Assembly: GCA_034409055.1 (NCBI GenBank)
Contig: DAOUMU010000105.1
Coordinates: 1-31,021, forward strand
Direction of reading: 5' to 3'
Length of the DNA stretch: 31,021 nt
From: DAOUMU01 sp034409055
Lineage (GTDB): Bacteria > Chloroflexota > Anaerolineae > 4572-78 > J111
Below the pieces are notes generated by a model. It made no database searches, was not told the DNA's origin, and worked only from the letters and a program-made list of their open reading frames with translations. The translations under genes and the position numbers were made by a program. The number at the start of each line of letters is the position of its first letter. Positions within the stretch are counted from its first letter, which is position 1. Shown here one piece after another: positions 1-8,417 of this stretch.

Positions 1-92
1 CCTGACAGGTTTTCAAAGGTGTCATTTTGAGCCAGATTCGTTCTGATCAGGGATGCATTTACGCCGAAAAGTGGCATGTGAAACCTGTCAGG
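1..92. repeat. 12-bp inverted repeat at the left edge
   Basis: The arm CCTGACAGGTTT (1-12) is the exact reverse complement of AAACCTGTCAGG (81-92), with 68 bases between. No ORF of note lies inside. It resembles the short hairpin-type repeats scattered through this window more than a transposon end. It may continue left of the window, so its true extent is unknown. Confidence 0.5.
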
Positions 93-134
93 TCTGGAAT
101 GGCTTCCTTAACTTAATGACATTGACCAGGTAGT

Positions 135-178
135 AACGACTTTAGTCGTTTTCCGCCGTAATGGGCGACTGGAGTCGC
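135..178. repeat. Paired short hairpins of an intergenic repeat
   Basis: Two adjacent hairpins are visible. Arms AACGACT and AGTCGTT (135-141, 144-150) flank a 2-base loop, and arms GCGACT and AGTCGC (165-170, 173-178) flank a GG loop. The two stems share the GACT/AGTC core. The layout matches the paired hairpins at 10608-10664, suggesting a class of dispersed non-coding repeat. Apart from this, the repeat at 1-92 and the terminator at 246-276, nothing gene-like was seen in 1-327. Confidence 0.55.
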
Positions 179-245
179 TATGATAGGCCATCAAAGTAAG
201 TTTGATAGCGTGCTGGCCACTGATGGCTGAATGTTGGTGAAAGGG

Positions 246-276
246 AAAGCCGCTCTCTACGCAGAGAGCGGCTTTT
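246..276. terminator. Bidirectional rho-independent terminator
   Basis: A perfect stem runs from AAAGCCGCTCTCT (246-258) through the loop ACGC to AGAGAGCGGCTTT (263-275) and ends in a short T run (273-276). The A-rich and T-rich flanks make it usable from both sides. It lies just beyond the stop of the minus-strand cyclase gene and could also end transcription entering from the left. Confidence 0.8.
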
Positions 277-327
277 GTCGTTGTTGATGGTTTTGTTTAG
301 TCTTGGGTGCGCCCCAATTTTCCACCC

Positions 328-3300
328 CTACATTCCCCCTAACCCCTCCTCAGCCCTGGTCAAATCATAGTCGGCGTTTAATTGGGCGAAGATTTCGCGG
401 GCGCGGGTCAGGTGGGACTGGTGGGTCGGATCATCAGTGGCCAAATGCCGGCCAATCTGGTAATGGGCCAGGCCTTGGTCGTAGGGCATGGATAGGCGCT
501 GGGCGGCGGTGAGGCTTTTGTGCCAGGCTTTGTGGGCTTTGGCTGGCCGGCCGGCCAGCCAATCGTACAGGCCCTGCCAGAGCCAGGCGCGGGGTTGGCC
601 AATAGGAAAGGCACGGGCGTATTTGTGCAGGGCCTGGCAGGTTTGCCAGGCTGACTGAGATAATGCCTGGTATTTGAGAGGGGATTCTGTTGGATCACTG
701 GCTGCCCACAGGGTGAGATACAGTTCGGCCGCGCTGGTGTAGCCATGGATTAAGCCAAATCCGGTCGGTGACGACTGAGCGATGAAATCGGTGGCCGCAT
801 CCATCGTTTGCCAGGCAAGTTGTGGCTCTCCCAGGCGTAAGTGAGCCAACGCCAGGATCCCATACAAGTTAATGGCGTCCGCACTGCCAATATTTTCGGC
901 CAGCAGGGCCTCTAGCGCTTCTAAAACGCTCAGGGCCTCGTCCGTATGGGCCTGGCCCAGAGCCAGTAAACACCTCAGTTGTCCGGTCAGGCCCCAAGAT
1001 TGCGCTTGAGCATCGCCCCGCCGGCGAGCCGAGGCGGTGATGTCGAGCCACAATTTTAAGCTGTCGGCGAATTTGCCTTGCAGGTAGAAGACTTCACTCA
1101 GCGTGGTCGCACATTCTTCCCAACGGCGCCGGTTTTCAAGATGAGCAAAGATCAGCACAGCCTGTTCCAACACCTCTCTGGCTTTGGTCCATCTGCCAGC
1201 ACCGGTGGCATAGACGCCGATGATCTCTGAGACCCAGGCCAGGGCCGGACGGTGGTCTAACTTGTGAGCGGCTTCCTGGGCCCGGCGACTATAGGCTTCG
1301 GCCAGGAAGTGTAACGAGATGAATCCGGCCACCAGGCACACATTGGCATAGGCCTGAGCCAGCTCTGGGGAGGGACCGGTCCGTTCGGCTAAATTGAGGA
1401 TGCGCAGGGCGGCGTACATAGCCGGGACGGTTTCGTTGGACCAGTAGTATATTTCTCCCAACCGCTCATAGGCCCGGGCTGCTTCTAATAGCCTGGCCCG
1501 CTTATCTGGCGCGTGTTCTATGAACCTGGTCGGCCATAGGCGGTGCAAGATTTGCCGCAACACTTGCTTGGTCAGACTGATGGCCAATCTCCAATCCTGG
1601 GTGGGGACTGACCAGTTCAGCAGGGCCAGGGCCTTCTCAAGATGCTTACGACCCTGCTGTAGATTGCCCAATCCCAAATGGGCTTGCCCCAACTGTCGCT
1701 CCCAACGGGCTCGCCGCAGTTGGGTGCTGTCACCGGGAGGGGGGATATGATGGCCAGCCGGTTCCTGCTCCGTCACCTCTCCCCTCCTCTGCTCCGTATC
1801 TAAGGCCAGGGCTTCATTAAAGAAGCGAATGGCTTCTTGATTGGCATTATTGCGCAGAGCCTGCGCTCCAGCTTTCTCCAAATAGCCAATCGCTTTCTCG
1901 ACCAGGATCGAGTCGGTATGCTGACCCCGGACCGCCTGGCGCCAATGATGGGCCAAGAGGGGGTAGAAAGGAGACAAATTGTCGGCGTGAGTTCGCTCAA
2001 CCCACTCGGCCACGGCTCGATGGAGGGCCCAGCGTTGGGTGAATAGCATCAGATTGTAGGCCACTTCTTGGGTAATGGTGTGCTTGAAGATATAGGCCAG
2101 GTTTGGTTCTGGGGTGTCTATGATCGTAATGTCTAACTGTTCCAGGGTGTCGAGATATTCAGGCAGGTGGGATTTGTCGGTCTCGATGGGATGGATGTCG
2201 CGCAGTAGACGAAATAGAAAGACGTGCCCGATAACACTGGCTACTTTCAAGGTCAACTGTTGAGGCGGCTTCAGCCGGTCGATGCGACTGGTAATCACAT
2301 CCTCGATGGTGTCCGGGAGGGTGATCGCACTGAAGTCCTCGACATCAGGCGCGATCTGACACTTCCCAGCGACAATACGGATCATGCCTGCATCACGCAG
2401 GGCGTAGGCCAGTTCTTCGCTGAAAAAAGGATGTCCTTGGGCTTTCATACGGATAAGCGCCGCGACTGTTTCTGGCAGCGTAGCCACCCCCAGGCGTTGG
2501 CAGACGAGGGTCAAAGCCTCCTCCGGTGGTAAGGGCTCCAACCACAACTGCTGGGTACCGGCGGTATGGAGCAGTTGACTGTACTCCTCCGGGAGGGGGG
2601 CGGCCAGGGGGCGGGTCACAATGATGAAGAGGACGGGGTGGACCTGCTGGCTAACCAGGCCGGTCAACGTCCACGAAGCCGAGTCGAGCCAGTGGGCGTC
2701 TTCCAGGATCAGCAGGGTGGGAGAGCGGGTGACGGCTGCTTGCAGCAAGCGGGTCAAAAGCTTTTGGGTGTTTTCGGCCCGCACCTGCCCGGTCATCTGT
2801 TTGGTAACCTCATTTTCTGGCAACCTCAAAGGCAGGACGGCATTGAGCAGGGGGGCCAGCCGTAAGAGTTCCGGATCGGTTGGCAACAGGGACAGAAGTT
2901 GGCTGTGAGGAATGATGGTATCGGTGTCGGGCCGCCCATCCAGGTTGAAAAGCTGCCTGAAAATCGGGCGCCAGGCGTGATAAGAGGTGGATTTCTCAAT
3001 AGCGTTACCCGCGCCGATCAAGATGGTGATGCCCAGGGTATGTGCTTGTTCGATCAGATCGGTCACCAGCCGTGATTTACCGATCCCGGCTTCTCCTTCG
3101 ATGAGCACTGCCCCTCCCCGGCCTCTATACAGTAAGGTCTGAAGCCGGTTGGTCAGGATGGTGCGTTCTGTTGTTCGCCCGATGATGTCGGACCTTGGCG
3201 TGGTCGTTGTTCGGGAGGGGGTGGTCATCTGCGGCTGGTCGTGGGGCCGGGAGACAGTAACCGGCTCTGTTTTGCTGTGTAGTTTCAGATGATTGTAGTA

Positions 3301-5331
3301 AGGTAACTGGTTAAGGCCAGGCAATAATGGTTTATCTTCGTGGCTGGGGAGGGGATGAGCCAGGGTCAGCAAGACCGGTGCCTTAGCAATGCTTCGGGCC
3401 AGGGCCAGGGCCAGTTCCTGGGAGGCTTCATCCAGCCAGTGGGCCTCCTCGATGAGGAGCAGCAAAGGCTGTTGGCCGGCCCATGTTTGGATCATCTCCA
3501 TAGCTAAGGCCAGGAACACCCCTTGACGTAAAAGCGGATCAAAGACCATGGTGGTCGTGTTATTGGGGATTGGTAGTCCCAGCAGGTCGCCTAACAACGG
3601 CAGGAGCGGCAGCCAATCGGGGTTAATGTTTTTGATGGCCGTTTCAACCTGGGTGATCTGCCGGACGGTCCAATTCGTCGCCTCCTGGCCGGCTAAGGAC
3701 TCGCCGGCCAGATCAAACCAGGTCCGAAAAATCTGCTGCCAGGGACCATAGACAATACTATGGCCGGGACTCTGGCAGGTACCTCGGGCTATTTGAAAGC
3801 CGTGGCTGATGACCTGCTCGATAAAATCAGCCGCCAGGTGGCTCTGGCTGGCCAGGGTTACGCCTTCTAAACAGAGGACCTGTCCCTGATCCGCCAGAAC
3901 TGATTCTAAGATCTGTTCGAGTTGGGCCAGGGCCTCCTCGTAGGCGACCAGGGTGGTTGGTCGTTGGGCTGCGGGCAAGCGCCTGTTTAAGACGTCGAAT
4001 ACCGGGATTGGCTCCAGCTTACCCTTGACCTTAACCGGTCCCAGATATTTGAAGTCGTAGTTCTTGGCGGCGGCTTCAGCCACATGCTTGGAGATCAACA
4101 CATGGCCTGGTTCAGCCTCTTCCATCAACCGGGCTGCTGCATTGACCTCACTGCCCTGTACCCCATAGGTGCGACGGGTCGAACTGCCATAGGGACCGGC
4201 TCGCATCCGGCCCTGGCTGAGACCGATTTGTACGCCGGTAATAAAATCCAGGTCGGAGGGTGGGGTACGCAGTTCAAGACTCGCCGCCACGGCTCGGGCG
4301 GCATCGTCGCCGTGGGCCAAGGGGGCTCCGAAGGCGGCGTATAAATAACTGCCTTTATCGCCGGTGGTCAACTGGATCAGGTAGCCCTCGTAGTGAGCCA
4401 GGATGTTGTGTACCCAGCAGATGTATGCATCTAGCTTCTGGCCAGCGGCATCGTCTTGATCATAGTCCAGCCCCCCGAATCTCAGGAAAAGGGCTAAGGC
4501 GGTGCGCAATTCGGCCAGAAATTGCCCGCCGCCGGTTTTCAGTCGTTCGTAGATCGGCGGCAGGAGCCAGGGGCGTATTTGGGCCTCGGTCAAGCCTCCG
4601 CCCTCAGCTTCCCCCGGCGCAGGGACGAGGGGAGGCCAGGGGGTGGCTTCAACTTGGTCAGCCAACCCGGTTACGACGGCAAAGTGTGCTCCTGCTGTGG
4701 GTTGTCCGGTCTCGCCTTCTGGACGCCATTCCAGGATCTGTGCTTTATTGCCCAGTTGTGATATCACTTCGGGTCCGAGAAGGACTTCTCCTTTTTGGGC
4801 CTGTTTTTCTGCCCTGGCCATGCGGTCCAGGGTGACCCCGGCCAGCACGTCGATGTATTGAGTCTGCGGAGTGCCTACCAGGAAGCGACGCACCGGGCCG
4901 CTCGTCACGGCTGCTTTAATGGCTAATGACACCGTCAGGCCGGAAGGAGAAGGGCCAATTGTATCGGCAGTACGGCCGGTGACCTGCTGCATGGCCAGGG
5001 CGCAGGCCGTGGCTCGTAATGCGGCCTGTTTTGAGCCGATGGCCGGGTCGCCGTCAAACCAACAGATGATGGCATCACCGCCAAAAGTGACGACACTACC
5101 CCGGTAACGATGCACCTCGGCAATCAGGGCATCGTAGACCAGGTTGAGTTGCCGGGTTAACTCTTCTGCGCCCAGTTTGGGGCCGAGTTCCTTGACCAGA
5201 GCCTCAGCGAGCGGGGTGAAGCCGGAAATGTCGGCAAACAAGGCCGCGCCAATGGTCCGGTCTGGTAATTTTTCACCCCTGACCATCGCCCGGCGACGAT
5301 CGATTGGAATGTATGCCTCTGCTGATTCCAT
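328..5331 (-). CDS. Soluble-adenylyl-cyclase-like protein: tandem cyclase domains, NTPase domains, TPR tail
   Basis: This is a predicted cytosolic class III nucleotide cyclase of 1667 residues that would make cAMP from ATP. Cyclase domain 1 (about 27-190) has both metal aspartates, D34 in FADISGF and D86 in GGDA. Cyclase domain 2 (about 275-420) lacks the first aspartate but has D325-K326-G327 and the N397/R401 pair in VNAAAR, so the two halves look complementary. A STAND-like region follows: a first NTPase lacking a Walker A (about 465-660, with EEAHWLDEAS) and a second with GEAGIGKS (746-753), Walker B LLILED (873-878) and a GHP motif. TPR-like helices fill about 1200-1640. Order and length resemble animal ADCY10 (known family fact). 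The start fits the family N-terminus and follows AGAGAAGG. TAG stop. Confidence 0.88.
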   Translation of the reverse strand: MESAEAYIPIDRRRAMVRGEKLPDRTIGAALFADISGFTPLAEALVKELGPKLGAEELTRQLNLVYDALIAEVHRYRGSVVTFGGDAIICWFDGDPAIGSKQAALRATACALAMQQVTGRTADTIGPSPSGLTVSLAIKAAVTSGPVRRFLVGTPQTQYIDVLAGVTLDRMARAEKQAQKGEVLLGPEVISQLGNKAQILEWRPEGETGQPTAGAHFAVVTGLADQVEATPWPPLVPAPGEAEGGGLTEAQIRPWLLPPIYERLKTGGGQFLAELRTALALFLRFGGLDYDQDDAAGQKLDAYICWVHNILAHYEGYLIQLTTGDKGSYLYAAFGAPLAHGDDAARAVAASLELRTPPSDLDFITGVQIGLSQGRMRAGPYGSSTRRTYGVQGSEVNAAARLMEEAEPGHVLISKHVAEAAAKNYDFKYLGPVKVKGKLEPIPVFDVLNRRLPAAQRPTTLVAYEEALAQLEQILESVLADQGQVLCLEGVTLASQSHLAADFIEQVISHGFQIARGTCQSPGHSIVYGPWQQIFRTWFDLAGESLAGQEATNWTVRQITQVETAIKNINPDWLPLLPLLGDLLGLPIPNNTTTMVFDPLLRQGVFLALAMEMIQTWAGQQPLLLLIEEAHWLDEASQELALALARSIAKAPVLLTLAHPLPSHEDKPLLPGLNQLPYYNHLKLHSKTEPVTVSRPHDQPQMTTPSRTTTTPRSDIIGRTTERTILTNRLQTLLYRGRGGAVLIEGEAGIGKSRLVTDLIEQAHTLGITILIGAGNAIEKSTSYHAWRPIFRQLFNLDGRPDTDTIIPHSQLLSLLPTDPELLRLAPLLNAVLPLRLPENEVTKQMTGQVRAENTQKLLTRLLQAAVTRSPTLLILEDAHWLDSASWTLTGLVSQQVHPVLFIIVTRPLAAPLPEEYSQLLHTAGTQQLWLEPLPPEEALTLVCQRLGVATLPETVAALIRMKAQGHPFFSEELAYALRDAGMIRIVAGKCQIAPDVEDFSAITLPDTIEDVITSRIDRLKPPQQLTLKVASVIGHVFLFRLLRDIHPIETDKSHLPEYLDTLEQLDITIIDTPEPNLAYIFKHTITQEVAYNLMLFTQRWALHRAVAEWVERTHADNLSPFYPLLAHHWRQAVRGQHTDSILVEKAIGYLEKAGAQALRNNANQEAIRFFNEALALDTEQRRGEVTEQEPAGHHIPPPGDSTQLRRARWERQLGQAHLGLGNLQQGRKHLEKALALLNWSVPTQDWRLAISLTKQVLRQILHRLWPTRFIEHAPDKRARLLEAARAYERLGEIYYWSNETVPAMYAALRILNLAERTGPSPELAQAYANVCLVAGFISLHFLAEAYSRRAQEAAHKLDHRPALAWVSEIIGVYATGAGRWTKAREVLEQAVLIFAHLENRRRWEECATTLSEVFYLQGKFADSLKLWLDITASARRRGDAQAQSWGLTGQLRCLLALGQAHTDEALSVLEALEALLAENIGSADAINLYGILALAHLRLGEPQLAWQTMDAATDFIAQSSPTGFGLIHGYTSAAELYLTLWAASDPTESPLKYQALSQSAWQTCQALHKYARAFPIGQPRAWLWQGLYDWLAGRPAKAHKAWHKSLTAAQRLSMPYDQGLAHYQIGRHLATDDPTHQSHLTRAREIFAQLNADYDLTRAEEGLGGM

Positions 5332-5377
5332 ACCTTCTCTTGTTGATATGTAATCTTAAGAATGTTATAGAACTACT

Positions 5378-5386
5378 ATCATACCA
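5378..5386 (-). promoter_or_regulatory. Putative extended -10 promoter for the cyclase gene
   Basis: On the minus strand TGGTATGAT reads as an extended -10 element (TGn followed by TATGAT), about 45 bases upstream of the cyclase start. No good -35 hexamer sits at the usual spacing, which extended -10 promoters can tolerate. This is a prediction from sequence only. Confidence 0.4.
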
Positions 5387-5437
5387 TAGAATGATTAGAG
5401 ATGATAATAGGGGGCTTCTTGGGAGAAATGTACAGCG

Positions 5438-5466
5438 TTGACGGGCCTTATGCTTTGCAGTATACT
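5438..5466 (+). promoter_or_regulatory. Sigma-70-type promoter for malQ
   Basis: TTGACG (5438-5443) and TATACT (5461-5466) are separated by exactly 17 bases. Transcription should begin near 5473, giving a leader of about 35 bases before the malQ ATG. The promoter lies in the divergent gap between the cyclase gene and malQ, and probably also drives the overlapping radical SAM gene. Confidence 0.7.
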
Positions 5467-5509
5467 TTGGTGGATTTTTAACCACTTAGGATAAGAGGAG
5501 ACATACCCT

Positions 5510-7150
5510 ATGGAGGAATTAGCCCGCGCTAGCGGTATTTTATTACACCCTACTTCATTCCCCGGCCCCCACGGTATTGGTGATTTAGGCGAGGCCGCTT
5601 ACCGGTTTGTCGATTTTTTAGTGGCGGCCAAACAATCGTTGTGGCAGGTGTTACCTTTGGGACCAACCGGCCACGGCCGCCTGGGTGACTCGCCCTATGC
5701 TTCATATTCTTCGTTTGCCGGCAACCCGCTGCTGATTAATCTGGACAGACTGGTCGAAGCTGGTGACCTGGATCCGGCTGACCTGGCCAATGTACCTAAT
5801 TTTCCCATTGATAGGGTTGACTATGGCTGGGTTATTCTGTGGAAATTTCCTCTGTTGGAAAAGGCCGCGCGTAATTTTCTGGCTAAGGCAGAGGCCAGAC
5901 GTAAAGCCGATTTTGAGACTTTTTGCGCCGAGCAAGCCGGTTGGCTGGATGATTATGCCCTCTTTATGGCGGTCAAAGCCTATTTTGACCGGCAAACTGG
6001 CGCGGGAGATACCCCTGGTACGGTGCAGAACAATTGGGACAAAGACATTATCTTGCGCCAGCCGGAAGCCATCGCCCGTTGGCAAGAAAGGAAAGCCGAA
6101 GCCATTGCCATTGGTAAGGTGTGGCAATATTACTTCTTCCAGCAATGGACGGCCTTGCGAGGCTATGCCAATGAGCGGGGGATAAAAATTATCGGCGACA
6201 TTCCCATTTTTGTAGCGCCCGATAGCGCTGATGTGTGGGCCAATCCCGAATTTTTCCAGCTTGACGAGAACGGACAACCAACAGTTATTGCCGGGGTGCC
6301 CCCCGATTATTTCAGTGCCACCGGACAATTATGGCGTAATCCGCTTTATGATTGGGAGGCAATGGTGGCCCAGGGATATCAATGGTGGATTGAACGTATT
6401 CGAGCCACATTGCAGTTGGTTGATATTATTCGGATTGACCATTTTCGGGGGTTTGAGTCTTACTGGGCGGTACCGGCCGGCGAAGAAACGGCCATCAATG
6501 GACGATGGGTTAAAGCACCGGGAGAAGAGCTTTTTGAAGCGGTTAAGGAGGCGCTGGGCGAATTGCCCATTCTGGCCGAGGATTTAGGGGTGATTACCCC
6601 ACAGGTCAAGGCGTTGCGTGACCGCTTTGGTTTTCCCGGTATGATCATTTTGCAGTTTGGCTTCGATGATAGAGAGGCGGGAGGAATGGGTGCGACCTAT
6701 TCCTTCTTGCCCCACAATCATCGGTACAATGCGGTGGTCTACACCGGGACCCACGATAATAACACCACCAAGGCCTGGTATTGGGAACGTGCCGAGGAGG
6801 ATAAAGATTTTATCCGGCGTTACCTGGCCCGGCCCGATGATGACATTGTGTGGGATTTCATCCGGCTGGCTATGGCTTCGGTAGCCCGTTTTGCCATTGT
6901 TCCTTTCCAAGATGTGCTTAATTTGGGCAGCGACGCTCGCATGAATACGCCGGGTACCCTGGGCGGTAACTGGGCCTGGCGTTACCGGGCTGACGCGCTT
7001 AACGATTGGGTTGCAACCCGCTTGCGCGGGTTGGTAGATTTATATGGTCGGGATCCAAAGCTGTGGCAGGAAAAAATGTCAACTTATGGCGAATATTGGA
7101 CTGTGGATAAACGACCAGAGCCGACGAAGGATCAGGAGGAGAAAGGATGA
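5510..7150 (+). CDS. malQ: 4-alpha-glucanotransferase (amylomaltase, GH77)
   Basis: The enzyme transfers alpha-1,4-glucan chains between maltodextrins in the cytoplasm, in glycogen or maltodextrin turnover. At 546 residues it is a normal length for bacterial GH77. The N-terminus (SGILLHPTSFPGPHGIGDLG) is typical. The catalytic set is complete: nucleophile D310 in IRIDHFRGF, acid/base E357 in AEDLG, and D416 in GTHDN, matching D293, E340 and D395 of Thermus amylomaltase. The ATG follows AGAGGAG by nine bases and a promoter at 5438-5466. Its last four bases overlap the next gene start (ATGA), so the two are probably translationally coupled, although no metabolic link to that radical SAM gene is obvious. 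Confidence 0.96.
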   Translation: MEELARASGILLHPTSFPGPHGIGDLGEAAYRFVDFLVAAKQSLWQVLPLGPTGHGRLGDSPYASYSSFAGNPLLINLDRLVEAGDLDPADLANVPNFPIDRVDYGWVILWKFPLLEKAARNFLAKAEARRKADFETFCAEQAGWLDDYALFMAVKAYFDRQTGAGDTPGTVQNNWDKDIILRQPEAIARWQERKAEAIAIGKVWQYYFFQQWTALRGYANERGIKIIGDIPIFVAPDSADVWANPEFFQLDENGQPTVIAGVPPDYFSATGQLWRNPLYDWEAMVAQGYQWWIERIRATLQLVDIIRIDHFRGFESYWAVPAGEETAINGRWVKAPGEELFEAVKEALGELPILAEDLGVITPQVKALRDRFGFPGMIILQFGFDDREAGGMGATYSFLPHNHRYNAVVYTGTHDNNTTKAWYWERAEEDKDFIRRYLARPDDDIVWDFIRLAMASVARFAIVPFQDVLNLGSDARMNTPGTLGGNWAWRYRADALNDWVATRLRGLVDLYGRDPKLWQEKMSTYGEYWTVDKRPEPTKDQEEKG

Positions 7151-8367
7151 GTACACAAATTGCTAAAATTGCTTATAACGCACAAATTCCCAAAAGCGAG
7201 ACAAAATACCAGATCGATCCGTGTGGCTTAAGAAGAAAATTTCCCCTACCAACAGAATTCATCATTACCTTAACCCATAAATGCAATCTGGTTTGTGATA
7301 TGTGTACTCAATACGGGGGGGATTTTAAGAATAATAAGGTCGTCGATCTGCCGGCGCAAGAATGGGAAAAATTCATGGCCAGCATTGCCTGGGTCAGGCC
7401 TAATATTGTTTTGTTTGGTGGGGAACCATTGATTTATCCCGAAATCAGAAAAATTTTTGCAGCCGTCCATCGCTATGATTGTCCCACCGGCATTGTGACC
7501 AACGGGTATTTCCTGGTAGATTATTTAGAGGATATTGCCAATTATAACATTGCTCTCCAGATTAGTATTGATGGTACGCATGAGGTTCACAACGGAATCC
7601 GTAACTCAAAAAAGAGCTTTGACAGAATTGTTAGAGCGTTGGAGCAGATCAGGCAATATAACGAAAAGGGACGGGCCATTACCTGGTCTGTGAACTTTGT
7701 TATCCTGCCGGATAATGTGGATAACATCCTGGACTTTTTGGCATTTATAGCCGAGTTTAAGCCGAGCCAGGTTTTCTTGCAGCATATCCAGTACTCGTCG
7801 CCCCAGTTAAATGAACTGACCGATTCAGTCTGGCGGAAGCATATGGGGATAAGTTATCAGGCGCGTCTATTTCCCAAGAAAAAATATCATTTCGACGAGG
7901 CGTACCTCAGAAGATTGAGCCAGGTGATGATTAAGGTCAAAAGAGATTTTTGCTCGCAAATGAACATCTCATTCTTGCCTGATTTAAGTTACAATGACCT
8001 ACCCCTCTACTATTCTGAACACGATCATTTTATGATACAACCGGGGCGTATCTGTACGAAACCCTGGCAAAACCCGACCATTAATCCAAACGGGGATGTA
8101 TTACTATGTTTGGATAACCCGATTGGTAATATTACCGAGGATAATTTTTGGACCATATGGGGCAATCAAAAAGCACACGAATTTAGACAAACCTTAACGG
8201 TTCTGGAAAGATTTCCGGTATGCACTCGTTGTTGTTTCTTATATGAGAACATTGACGAGGCGGTCTCTGATCACGAAAATGGCGACTTTCGGTTAGCTAT
8301 TGACCAACCCCTGGCTTCAGAACGGGCTTCACGCTTGCCCGTAGGGGTAATTGACGTTCACGTTTGA
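7147..8367 (+). CDS. Radical SAM protein with C-terminal SPASM-like domain
   Basis: This 406-residue protein has the radical SAM cluster motif C46-x3-C50-x2-C53 (HKCNLVCDMC) and the SAM-binding GGEP motif (91-94). The C-terminal third carries extra cysteines (C303, C321, C359, C362, C363) in a SPASM-like layout, with the common phrase INPNGDVLLC. SPASM proteins bind auxiliary Fe-S clusters and often modify peptides or act in cofactor or polysaccharide pathways; the substrate here is unknown. No short precursor-peptide gene was recognised nearby. It overlaps malQ by four bases, with AGGAGG-type ribosome-binding sequence inside the malQ end. The two glycosyltransferase-like genes after it suggest work on a glycoconjugate. 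Its DNA is more AT-rich than malQ. Confidence 0.88.
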   Translation: MSTQIAKIAYNAQIPKSETKYQIDPCGLRRKFPLPTEFIITLTHKCNLVCDMCTQYGGDFKNNKVVDLPAQEWEKFMASIAWVRPNIVLFGGEPLIYPEIRKIFAAVHRYDCPTGIVTNGYFLVDYLEDIANYNIALQISIDGTHEVHNGIRNSKKSFDRIVRALEQIRQYNEKGRAITWSVNFVILPDNVDNILDFLAFIAEFKPSQVFLQHIQYSSPQLNELTDSVWRKHMGISYQARLFPKKKYHFDEAYLRRLSQVMIKVKRDFCSQMNISFLPDLSYNDLPLYYSEHDHFMIQPGRICTKPWQNPTINPNGDVLLCLDNPIGNITEDNFWTIWGNQKAHEFRQTLTVLERFPVCTRCCFLYENIDEAVSDHENGDFRLAIDQPLASERASRLPVGVIDVHV

Positions 8368-8369
8368 GG

Positions 8370-8406
8370 GATGATAGGGATTCTTCGCTGTCGCTCAGAA
8401 TGACAC
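8370..8406. repeat. Dispersed repeat with AGGGATTCTTCGCTGTCGCT core
   Basis: The segment between the radical SAM stop and the next gene contains GATTCTTCGCTGTCGCTCAG followed by AATGACA. Sequences of this form are common intergenic repeats in many bacterial genomes; when translated they give the telltale strings SLSLRMT, or VILSDSEESL on the other strand. Here it creates a false N-terminal extension of the next ORF, starting at a TTG at 8364. Confidence 0.6.
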
Positions 8407-8417
8407 AAAAGCAGCGT

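Noticed and set aside
1..92. Insertion-sequence end or attachment site at the left edge
   Set aside because: Only a 12-bp inverted repeat is seen, with no transposase, integrase, tRNA or target duplication nearby.
4260..4835. 191-codon plus-strand ORF opposite the cyclase gene
   Set aside because: Arg/Gly/Pro-rich translation with no domain; it is antisense to well-conserved cyclase-domain sequence.
5702..6328. 208-codon minus-strand ORF opposite malQ
   Set aside because: It lies wholly within the conserved malQ coding region and has no recognisable motif or start signal.
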